A DNA stretch of 8,524 nt. Source: an uncultured Clostridia bacterium. Its GTDB lineage: Bacteria; Bacillota; Clostridia; Oscillospirales; CAG-272. Below are positions 1-6,114 of the stretch, piece by piece; position 1 is the stretch's first letter; every line of letters starts with the position of its first letter. The position numbers and the translations under genes are program-made. The notes under the pieces were generated by a model that worked only from the letters and a program-made list of their open reading frames with translations, had not been told where the DNA came from and did no database searches. Location of the stretch: assembly GCA_904502015.1 (NCBI GenBank), contig CAJGEA010000078.1, positions 1 through 8,524 on the forward strand, written 5' to 3'.

Positions 1-2
1 AT

Positions 3-2480
3 GAGCCGGAGGACAATACCACTGCTCCTACGGATGAGACCACAAAGGCTCCCGAGGAAACTACCAAGAAGCCTGAGGAAACCACCAAGACTCCCGAGGA
101 AACTACCAAGAAGCCTGAGGAAACCACCAAGGCCCCCGAGGTTACTAAACCCGATAACATCCCTGCGTCGGGTACGGTGAATATGGCATCTCTGTCTTCC
201 AATCAAGGATATAAGGCAACGTGGCCCGAGGCGGGTTACAACGCGCCCATCGTCCTGTTGGGCTACAACGTGCCCATCTCTCTGGGTCATATCAATCTCG
301 CCAACTACTCCAAGGTGCGTATCCAGTACGCCTTTGACGCCGGTGACGGCACCAAAGCCTATTTCAACAGGCTGAACGGCAACGCCCCCATCGGCCTCAA
401 GAACAACCCCAGCTCCTTCGGCCACGCAGGCTCCTACATGATGGACGGCGACATCGCGCACGGCAACATGACCTTCAGCTCGAACGCATGGGCCGGCGGT
501 GCCAGATGGGTGGAGATCGACCTGTCCAATGTGAACTACGCGGGCGACGTATGGGTGTCCGTGCATAACCCCGAGGGCACCGAGATCGCCATTTCTGCCA
601 TCCTCTTTACCCCCAAGGGTCAGGCGGATAAGCCCGTAGAAACTCAGCCTGCCGAAACTCAGCCCACCGTTACCCAGCCCGCGGAGACCCAACCCGTGAC
701 ACCTCCCGCGAGTAGCAAGGATCCCGTGTATAACATTCCCTTGGATACGCTGATGGAGAACGGCCGGTCGGCTAATACCGTTCTCTCTCAGTATTGCTCG
801 GTGGCGTGGGGCGAGTCCAACAGCTACGTTACCTTTACCGCTAACGGCCCCGATCCCTACGTGACCGCCATTGTTCCCGGCTCCTCCTGCACCGTGACCA
901 GCCGCCTGTACGTGCTCTATCGCACAACGACCGCTGTGCATGCCGAGTTGTTCATCGGCTCGGGCGTGGGCGCGGGCTGGTCGGGAGTGGGCGATAATGC
1001 GGAAAGCGCCGCGTACACGGCAGACGGTAAGTGGCACCTGCTCGCCATTGATCTCAGCCGCGTGTCGGCTCTCACCAATAACACCGCAACCTACCTGCGC
1101 TTCGACTTCTTTGCCAGCAATGACACCGCTCCCTACAACGGCCAGAAGATGGATATCAAGATGCTGGCATTCTTTAACAGCGATGCCGAGGCAAAGGCAT
1201 ATGCCACCGCCAAGTACGGCTCGGATTACAGCGGTGCCTACATACCGTCCGAGGACAATTACGGCTTTGACCCCGTGATTACCATGCCCGGTTACCTCTC
1301 GCTGCCCTACGTTCCCTCTCAGCCCGCTCAGATCAGCAACTGGAAGGGCATCTGGATCTCCCAGTTCGATCTCAGCTCGGTGTATCGCAAGAACGGCACG
1401 CAGCGTCCGCAGGCAGAGTTCCGCTCCATGATCCAGACCATGATGAACAACGTCGTCAAAGACGGCTACAACGCCGTGATCGTGCAGGTACGTCCCAATG
1501 CCGACAGTATGTATCCTTCTCAGTACTATCCACCCAGCAAGTACACAGTGGGCTCTTACGGTAACGGCTTCTCCTACGATCCCTTCGCCATCATCGTGGA
1601 GATCGCCCATCAAAAGGGACTTGCGGTTCACGCGTGGATCAACCCCATGCGCGGTATGACGGATGCCGAGCTGAAGGCGGTTGACAACAGCTATCCCATC
1701 AAGCAGTGGTACAACGATTCCGCCAAGCGCGGCAAGTATATCGTGAAGGTGGACGATCGCTGGTATCTGAACCCCGCTTACGGAGAGGTGCGCGCGCTGA
1801 TCGTCAATGGCGCCCTTGAGATCGTCAAGAAGTATGACGTGGAGGGCGTCCACATGGACGACTACTTCTACCCCGTGGGGCCGAGCCAGACCTCCTTTGA
1901 CTCCGCGGCGTACAAGGCCTACTGCGCGGAGAACGGCAGCATCTCGGTGGCCGATTTCCGCCGCGACAGCCTCAACAAGCTGGTGTCGGCTCTGTACGGC
2001 TATATCAAGCAGGCCGATCCCACCGTGCTCTTCGGTATCAGCCCCGCAGGCGAGTACGATACGGTGCAGAACGTGCATTGCGCCGACGTTGTCAAGTGGT
2101 GCTCTACTCCCGGTTACGTTGACTACATCATGCCGCAGATCTATTGGGGCTTTGAGCATCAGACGACCGCCTTCGATACGATGTGTACGGCTTGGAAGAA
2201 GATGGTCAAGACCAACTACGTCAAGCTCATCATTGGTATGACGATGGGCAAGGCTGAGTCCGGGTACGATCAGTATGCCGGTACGGGTCAATACGAGTGG
2301 CGTGATCACAAGGACATCCTCGCGCGCTCGGTCAACTATACCCTGACCATTAAAAAGTGCGTGGGTGTCACGGTGTTCTGCTACCAGTATCTCTACGATC
2401 CCGTCAGCGGCGCGCAGAACAGCCAAACCGCCCAAGAGCATGCCAACCTCAATAACGCGCTGAAGAACGCGCAATGGTAA
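3..2480 (+). CDS. Multidomain surface protein with C-terminal GHL10 (DUF187) glycosyl-hydrolase-like domain, 5' partial
   Basis: The frame is open from the left edge (825 visible residues), so the gene starts outside the window; the GTG at 177 is only an internal valine codon. Visible order, counting base 3 as codon 1: a Pro/Glu/Thr/Lys linker (1-57) built of PEETTKx heptads; a beta-rich module (about 59-204); a second linker with repeated ETQP (about 205-238); a second beta-rich module (about 239-400); and a catalytic-type domain (about 445-820). The last carries the hallmarks of GHL10: WKGIWIS, VQVRPNADSMYPS, VHAWINPMR, EGVHMDDYFYP (His617, Asp619, Asp620), FGISPAGEY and YIMPQIYWGF. The family is a TIM-barrel hydrolase-like group, usually secreted and thought to act on polysaccharide. 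The two beta modules may bind carbohydrate, but I cannot assign them to a family. The substrate is unknown; the Asp pair is the likely acidic centre by inference. The signal peptide, if any, lies upstream. Confidence 0.88.
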   Translation, partial: EPEDNTTAPTDETTKAPEETTKKPEETTKTPEETTKKPEETTKAPEVTKPDNIPASGTVNMASLSSNQGYKATWPEAGYNAPIVLLGYNVPISLGHINLANYSKVRIQYAFDAGDGTKAYFNRLNGNAPIGLKNNPSSFGHAGSYMMDGDIAHGNMTFSSNAWAGGARWVEIDLSNVNYAGDVWVSVHNPEGTEIAISAILFTPKGQADKPVETQPAETQPTVTQPAETQPVTPPASSKDPVYNIPLDTLMENGRSANTVLSQYCSVAWGESNSYVTFTANGPDPYVTAIVPGSSCTVTSRLYVLYRTTTAVHAELFIGSGVGAGWSGVGDNAESAAYTADGKWHLLAIDLSRVSALTNNTATYLRFDFFASNDTAPYNGQKMDIKMLAFFNSDAEAKAYATAKYGSDYSGAYIPSEDNYGFDPVITMPGYLSLPYVPSQPAQISNWKGIWISQFDLSSVYRKNGTQRPQAEFRSMIQTMMNNVVKDGYNAVIVQVRPNADSMYPSQYYPPSKYTVGSYGNGFSYDPFAIIVEIAHQKGLAVHAWINPMRGMTDAELKAVDNSYPIKQWYNDSAKRGKYIVKVDDRWYLNPAYGEVRALIVNGALEIVKKYDVEGVHMDDYFYPVGPSQTSFDSAAYKAYCAENGSISVADFRRDSLNKLVSALYGYIKQADPTVLFGISPAGEYDTVQNVHCADVVKWCSTPGYVDYIMPQIYWGFEHQTTAFDTMCTAWKKMVKTNYVKLIIGMTMGKAESGYDQYAGTGQYEWRDHKDILARSVNYTLTIKKCVGVTVFCYQYLYDPVSGAQNSQTAQEHANLNNALKNAQW
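51..134 (+). repeat. Two tandem 42-bp units in the linker coding region
   Basis: Bases 51-92 and 93-134 are almost identical and differ only in the last codon (act versus gcc). Each 42-bp unit encodes two PEETTKx heptads, so the linker shows four heptads in a row. Near identity at DNA level, synonymous positions included, points to recent slippage or unequal exchange rather than selection on the protein alone. Confidence 0.9.
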
Positions 2481-2500
2481 GCGCTCTTTGCTTATAGCGA

Positions 2501-2533
2501 AATCCCCACCTCCCTTGGGAGGTGGGGATTTTT
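2501..2533 (+). terminator. Rho-independent terminator after the GHL10 gene
   Basis: Bases 2501-2514 pair perfectly with 2517-2530, giving a GC-rich stem (about 13 bp with a four-base loop), and the stem runs into TTTTT at 2529-2533. It begins 20 bases after the stop codon, so it ends transcription of the upstream gene. No A-tract precedes it, so it should work only on the plus strand. Confidence 0.93.
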
Positions 2534-2550
2534 GTCGAAGGCAAAAGCAA

Positions 2551-2760
2551 TTCAAATTTGGACCGCCTGCGGCGGGGCTTTCGATCGGGGATGGGACTCT
2601 TAAAGCCAACCATCTCACCCGATGGAAAGGCTTTCAAATTTGGATTTATCGGCCACCTGCGGTGGGGCTTTGGCTCGGGGATGGTTGCCATGCGCCGACC
2701 ATCTCCCACGAGGGAAAAGTGGTTTTCAAATTTGGATTTATCGGTGGGTTTGCGACACCC
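2551..2760. repeat. Three-copy intergenic repeat starting TTCAAATTTGGA, with conserved hairpins
   Basis: Copies start at 2551, 2633 and 2725 (spacing 82 and 92 bases). The second and third share 20 identical bases from TTCAAATTTGGA through TTTATCGG; the first lacks the eight bases TTTATCGG. Copies one and two contain a 5-bp hairpin with TGC loop at 2563-2575 and 2653-2665, whose middle pair changes from G-C to A-T with the stem preserved. Each also has a second imperfect hairpin, GATGG with CCATC (2590-2594 with 2610-2614; 2680-2685 with 2698-2703). The third copy is shortened and runs into the next hairpin element. No credible ORF or family was recognised. Confidence 0.75.
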
Positions 2761-2768
2761 TAACGAAG

Positions 2769-2813
2769 CCTCCCTCCGAGAGGGAGGTGTCACGCAAAGC
2801 GTGACGGAGGGAG
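2769..2813 (+). repeat. GC-rich double-hairpin intergenic element, copy 1
   Basis: A first hairpin pairs CCTCCCT (2769-2775) with AGGGAGG (2781-2787). A second pairs GTCACGC (2789-2795) with GCGTGAC (2799-2805) across an AAA loop. The tail CGGAGGGAG (2805-2813) is the exact complement of 2770-2778, so the left arm can pair locally or with the tail, enclosing the whole element. From memory, elements of this kind recur between genes in gut Clostridia; that is recollection, not a search result. Confidence 0.7.
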
Positions 2814-2856
2814 ACCGCGTAACCGTTGGTCTACATGGACTTTCCGGCAACGCACT

Positions 2857-2897
2857 CTCCCCCACCCGCTACGCGGGAGCCCCCTCCCGGAGGGGGC
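2857..2897 (-). repeat. GC-rich double-hairpin intergenic element, copy 2 in opposite orientation
   Basis: Read on the minus strand, this shows the same plan as the element at 2769-2813. A Cx5T-type hairpin (2897-2890 with 2886-2879) is followed by CCCGC-GTA-GCGGG (2877-2865) and a TGGGGGAG tail (2864-2857). The stem sequences differ from copy 1, but order, sizes and the purine tail match. Beyond it, 2898-3000 shows nothing I can name. Confidence 0.55.
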
Positions 2898-3000
2898 CTC
2901 GGTTAGGTTGCCCGCTCCCCTACAAACCCCAATTTGACGTGTAGATAGATAATACGAAAACGATCTGCAAGGTGTCCATTCATCTTTTTCCGAGAAACAC

Positions 3001-3029
3001 TTGAAAAATGTGTCGCGCTGTGGTATAAT
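3001..3029 (+). promoter_or_regulatory. Sigma-A promoter with extended -10 for the lipid kinase operon
   Basis: TTGAAA at 3001-3006 and a perfect TATAAT at 3024-3029 are separated by 17 bases. TGG just before the -10 box gives the extended TGn motif. Transcription should start near 3035-3037, leaving a leader of about 50 bases before the ATG at 3088. Confidence 0.88.
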
Positions 3030-3087
3030 AGTTTGACGATTTAACAATCGATATTCAAGATCCGACATCACGCAACGGAGGTTTACC

Positions 3088-3969
3088 ATGGCATCCTACT
3101 GTGTTCTATATAATCCCCTTGCCAACAACGGGCGCGGCGGCGTGGAGGCGCGCCGACTGGAGGCGCTTTTGACAGGCAACTCGTTTGACTTTTGCGATAT
3201 TACCAAAGTAGAGGATATGCGCGAATTTCTCGCGCAGCTCCCCCCCGAGGTCACGGTGGTGCTGACGGGCGGCGACGGAACCATCAACCGATTCGTCAAC
3301 GCGCTGGACACCGAGGACCTGCCACGCGACATCTACTACTACGCGACGGGCACGGGCAACGATTTCCTGCACGACCTGGAAAAGCCCAAGGACGGTGATC
3401 CTTTTTTGCTCAATCCCTATCTACTCCGCCTGCCCCGCGTACACGTCAACGGCATTCATGCGCGGTTTATCAACGGCATCGGCTACGGGCTGGACGGCTA
3501 CTGCTGTGAGGAGGCCGACAAGATCCGCGCGAAATCCTCAAAGCCCGTCAACTACACCGCGATTGCCGTCAAGGGCTTGGCGTACGGGTTCAAGCGCGTA
3601 CACGCCACGGTGACGGTGGACGGCGTGACCCGCGAATACGACAACGTATGGATCGCTCCCACCATGAACGGCCGTTTCTTCGGCGGCGGCATGATGTGCG
3701 CCCCGCAGCAGGACAGACTCAACGAAGAGCGGACTGTGTCTGTAATGGTGATGCGTACCAAGACCAAGCTCCGTGCGCTATACCTGTTCCCTACCATTTT
3801 CAAGGGTACGCACGTCAAAGCAACCGACGTGGTGGATATTCTGCAGGGGCACGAGGTACACGTTTCCTTTGACCGCCCCTCGGCATTGCAGATTGACGGG
3901 GAGACCGTGCTGGACGTGCGGGAGTATTCGGTGACGACAGCGCCGATTGAGGAAAAGAAGCAATTTTAA
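3088..3969 (+). CDS. Diacylglycerol kinase family lipid kinase (DAGK catalytic, YegS/BmrU-like)
   Basis: A 293-residue protein of the usual length for bacterial soluble lipid kinases of the PF00781 family, which phosphorylate diacylglycerol or related lipids with ATP at the inner face of the membrane. Visible motifs: NP near the N-terminus (9-10), the nucleotide-binding GGDGTINRFVN (61-71), ATGTGNDF (86-93), a glycine-rich FFGGGM (197-202) and the C-terminal QIDGE (268-272) of the beta-sandwich domain. The segment after GGGM reads APQQDRLNEE, where relatives usually have an Asp-Asp-Gly-type stretch before the LDV strand, so the exact substrate is uncertain. The ATG at 3088 is supported by GGAGG at 3077-3081, six bases upstream. 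The gene has its own promoter and is followed 11 bases later by a membrane protein gene, probably in the same transcript. Confidence 0.9.
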   Translation: MASYCVLYNPLANNGRGGVEARRLEALLTGNSFDFCDITKVEDMREFLAQLPPEVTVVLTGGDGTINRFVNALDTEDLPRDIYYYATGTGNDFLHDLEKPKDGDPFLLNPYLLRLPRVHVNGIHARFINGIGYGLDGYCCEEADKIRAKSSKPVNYTAIAVKGLAYGFKRVHATVTVDGVTREYDNVWIAPTMNGRFFGGGMMCAPQQDRLNEERTVSVMVMRTKTKLRALYLFPTIFKGTHVKATDVVDILQGHEVHVSFDRPSALQIDGETVLDVREYSVTTAPIEEKKQF

Positions 3970-3980
3970 GAGAAGGTATT

Positions 3981-4664
3981 ATGAACGAAGAAAAGGTATT
4001 GGCATATTTGAATATAGAGAAGGATAAAAAAAACGACAAATTTGCATCGAAAATCGTACTCGGATTCAACATTGGGTTCACCTTGTTTGTGGGTGCTATG
4101 TTGTTACTGATGTCATTTTCTCAAATTCATATTGCACTCACAATTTCTTTTTTCGCTATTGATCTTTTGTTTTTTATATGCTTGATCGCATATAAAAATC
4201 CGGCTTGGCAATTTATCATAGAAGCCATCGGGCTTTTGCTCATAACCATAAAGCTGTTGATCGGATATGTGATATCCTCAAAAGAACTGTTGGCAAAAGA
4301 AGGATTCCCGATCTTCTCTTGGGTACATCTCACTGTATTATTTTTATCCTTATGGGTGGCGATATATCTTGTAATCAGGCTGCACAGGACCTACCAAATC
4401 ATAAAAAAACATCCTATTCCAATAGCAAGAAAGAAAATCAAAAGACAAAGTTCCTTTCCCAAATGGCTGGCCGTTGTTATCGCTTTTATGTGTCTTCCAA
4501 TGCTTTTTGTAAAGCTGTTTCCGGAAATCTCTCAGACCTTGGGATTGGGACTGGGCTTTGCTTGCTGGACCTTGGCATGTATATTTTTCATTCTGTTCGC
4601 TATGTATCTTCCCAAGGTCATTGTTTCGATAAGATTCAAAGCTTATCGATATTTTAAGCCATGA
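3981..4664 (+). CDS. Hypothetical six-helix membrane protein, AT-rich
   Basis: A 227-residue protein I do not recognise. Hydrophobic segments lie at about 24-46, 49-71, 75-98, 110-133, 161-179 and 186-210. The loop at 134-161 and the C-terminal tail are rich in Lys and Arg, so both ends and this loop should face the cytoplasm. No catalytic or transport signature is evident. The ATG follows AGAAGG (3971-3976) by four bases, and the gene starts 11 bases after the lipid kinase stop, which suggests co-transcription. Base composition differs sharply from its neighbours: hand counts give 37% GC for 4081-4140 and 25% for 4141-4200, against 67% for 3301-3360 in the kinase gene. This fits recent acquisition, although membrane proteins also lean to T-rich codons. 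The coding assignment rests on length, the operon position and clean topology. Confidence 0.82.
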   Translation: MNEEKVLAYLNIEKDKKNDKFASKIVLGFNIGFTLFVGAMLLLMSFSQIHIALTISFFAIDLLFFICLIAYKNPAWQFIIEAIGLLLITIKLLIGYVISSKELLAKEGFPIFSWVHLTVLFLSLWVAIYLVIRLHRTYQIIKKHPIPIARKKIKRQSSFPKWLAVVIAFMCLPMLFVKLFPEISQTLGLGLGFACWTLACIFFILFAMYLPKVIVSIRFKAYRYFKP

Positions 4665-4680
4665 ATAACCACTTGAACGA

Positions 4681-4720
4681 AAAATCTGTGTTCACCCGTT
4701 TGGGATGAACACAGATTTTT
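4681..4720. terminator. Bidirectional intrinsic terminator between convergent genes
   Basis: Bases 4681-4694 pair perfectly with 4706-4719. CCC/GGG (4695-4697 with 4702-4704) extends the stem to 17 bp with one bulged A and a GTTT loop. The stem starts in an A-tract and ends in a T-tract, so it serves the plus-strand membrane gene (stop 4664) and the minus-strand rsmA (stop 4736). Confidence 0.93.
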
Positions 4721-4735
4721 GTTGTATAAAGGCGT

Positions 4736-5617
4736 TCACAGCCCTCGCTTTTGCCGCTCCTCATAGATGCGGTCGGCGAGGGCTGTGAACTCGGCGATGT
4801 CAAGCCGCTCACCGCGGATGTCGGCGCGGTGACCGCAAGCCTCCACGATGGCAGTCAAAGTTTCCTTGGGAATATCGCGGAAGCCCGCCGAGAGGGCGTT
4901 GGGCAGGGTCTTGCGGCGCTGCTCAAACGCGGCGCGGATGGTGCGGAACAGGGTGTCCTCGTCCTTCGGTTGGTAGGGCTTTTCCTTATGCAGGCGGATG
5001 CGCACCACGGCGGAATCCACCTTGGGCGCGGGGAGGAAATTGCCCGCGCTGACGCGAAAAAGCTTTTCGGCCGTGCCGTAGTAATTGAGAACGGCGGTGA
5101 TGGCACCGTAATCCTTACTGCCCGCCTTAGCGCAGAGGCGGTCGGCGACCTCGGCCTGGATCATGATGGTGATGCTCTCAAAGGGCAATCCCGACTCAAG
5201 GAGCGCCATCAGGATGGGAGTAGTGATATAGTACGGCAGGTTGGCGCAGACGGACACGCTTCCCTGCTCAAAATACGGGTCAAGCAGAGCGTGCAGATCG
5301 GTTTTCATGATGTCCTGATGCACCACCTCGACCACGCCCTCGGGGCAATCCGACAGAGTGTATTTGAGAACGGGGATAAGTCCGTTGTCGATTTCCACCG
5401 CGATGACCTTGCGGTAGCGGAAGGCCAGCTCCTGGGTGAGCACGCCGATACCGGGGCCGATCTCCAGAATGGTAGCTTCCTCGGTGTCCGAGCAGGAATC
5501 GGCAATGTCCTCCACCACGGTGCGGTTGGTAAGGAAGTTCTGGCCGAACTCCTTGCGGAAGTTAATATTATAGATGGACATGATATCGCGTATGGTACGG
5601 ATGTCGCAAAGATTCAT
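4736..5617 (-). CDS. rsmA: 16S rRNA dimethyladenosine transferase RsmA (KsgA)
   Basis: RsmA uses S-adenosylmethionine to dimethylate two adjacent adenines in the 3' terminal helix of 16S rRNA (A1518/A1519 in E. coli numbering), a late step in small-subunit assembly. The 293-residue protein shows the family motifs in order: KEFGQNFL (22-29), the SAM-binding LEIGPGIG (51-58), the acidic EID (75-77), QDIM (101-104), the catalytic NLPYY (126-130), and FLPAPKVDSAVV further on. The C-terminal helical domain is complete. The ATG at 5617 has AGGAG six bases upstream; the internal ATG at 5581 lacks a ribosome site. The gene has its own promoter and no coupled neighbour. Loss of this enzyme gives kasugamycin resistance in well-studied bacteria. 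Confidence 0.97.
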   Translation of the reverse strand: MNLCDIRTIRDIMSIYNINFRKEFGQNFLTNRTVVEDIADSCSDTEEATILEIGPGIGVLTQELAFRYRKVIAVEIDNGLIPVLKYTLSDCPEGVVEVVHQDIMKTDLHALLDPYFEQGSVSVCANLPYYITTPILMALLESGLPFESITIMIQAEVADRLCAKAGSKDYGAITAVLNYYGTAEKLFRVSAGNFLPAPKVDSAVVRIRLHKEKPYQPKDEDTLFRTIRAAFEQRRKTLPNALSAGFRDIPKETLTAIVEACGHRADIRGERLDIAEFTALADRIYEERQKRGL

Positions 5618-5650
5618 GGGATACTCCTATGGCTGAGTTTTATTGGTTCT

Positions 5651-5679
5651 ATTGTATCACAATTCAGGGCAAAAATCAA
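5651..5679 (-). promoter_or_regulatory. Sigma-A promoter of rsmA
   Basis: On the minus strand TTGATT (5679-5674) and TACAAT (5656-5651) are 17 bases apart, with a TGA extended -10. Transcription should start near 5644, giving a leader of about 27 bases. The -35 box lies directly in the T-rich tail of the preceding terminator. Confidence 0.8.
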
Positions 5680-5710
5680 GGTCTGCACGCAACTCTTTTG
5701 CGTGCAGACC
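5674..5710 (-). terminator. Terminator of the oadB operon
   Basis: A perfect 13-bp stem (5710-5698 with 5692-5680) has a five-base loop. On the minus strand it is followed by TTGATTTTT. It lies about 30 bases after the stop codon of the OadG-like gene. On the plus strand the stem is also followed by GATTTTT, so it could block antisense transcription too. Confidence 0.9.
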
Positions 5711-5737
5711 GATTTTTATGGGGGTGAAGGGGTGGCT

Positions 5738-6097
5738 TTACTCGCCATCTTCCCCGCCCTTGCGCTTTTCAACCGAGTTGGAAATCCAGTTCAGCAGCAT
5801 AATCACAAGGACGATCACGCCCGTCACAAGGAAGATGCCCAGCATACCCATACCCATGATGGGGAGGGTATTTTTCAGGGTGTCGGGACGGAATGCGAGT
5901 CCATCTGCGTCACCGTCGCTCTCGCTCTCGGCGGCGGTTTCGGTGGGTTCGGTGGCCATTTCCTCGGCGGTGACGGTTTCCGCGGTGGTTTCCGCGATGG
6001 TTTCGGGGACTGTCACGTCGGTGGCACCGATGGAAAGAGTCATGAGGAGGGCAAGCAGGCAGGTTGCCAATGCCAATGCAAGGTATTTCATTTTCAT
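5738..6097 (-). CDS. Small OadG-like membrane protein, likely gamma subunit of the decarboxylase pump
   Basis: A 119-residue protein with an N-terminal hydrophobic signal segment (about 4-24, ending SIGA), a Thr/Glu-rich acidic linker (about 27-66) with no predicted fold, one transmembrane helix (about 78-104, starting MGMGMLGIFL) and a short charged tail. OadG-family subunits anchor and help assemble sodium-pumping decarboxylases, and typically have a single helix beginning with a similar Gly/Met motif. The assignment depends partly on position: it lies 17 bases after oadB, with AGGAGG about eight bases before its ATG, and the terminator follows it. The classical gamma subunit is shorter, with its helix near the N-terminus; here an extra signal segment and linker precede it, so the region between would lie outside the cell. 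It may instead be an unrelated small membrane protein. Confidence 0.68.
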   Translation of the reverse strand: MKMKYLALALATCLLALLMTLSIGATDVTVPETIAETTAETVTAEEMATEPTETAAESESDGDADGLAFRPDTLKNTLPIMGMGMLGIFLVTGVIVLVIMLLNWISNSVEKRKGGEDGE

Positions 6098-6114
6098 GGT
6101 AGCATCCTCCTATC

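Noticed and set aside
177..179. GTG as the start of the GHL10 protein
   Set aside because: The frame is open and composed of linker repeats back to the window edge, and no ribosome site precedes the GTG.
940..2241. Plus-strand frames inside the GHL10 gene (940-1278 and 1807-2241)
   Set aside because: They are Arg/Ser/Thr-rich shadows inside a conserved domain gene.
2551..2760. CRISPR array
   Set aside because: There are only three copies, they are long and unequal, the intervals between them are themselves related, and no cas gene is in view.
2449..2944. Open frames of about 90-140 codons on both strands between the GHL10 and kinase genes
   Set aside because: They cross the terminator and repeat hairpins, have no ribosome sites, and their protein similarity merely mirrors the DNA repeats.
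6059..6061. Lipobox cysteine in the OadG-like protein (Cys13)
   Set aside because: The residue before Cys is Thr, and the Cys lies in the middle of the hydrophobic segment rather than at its end.
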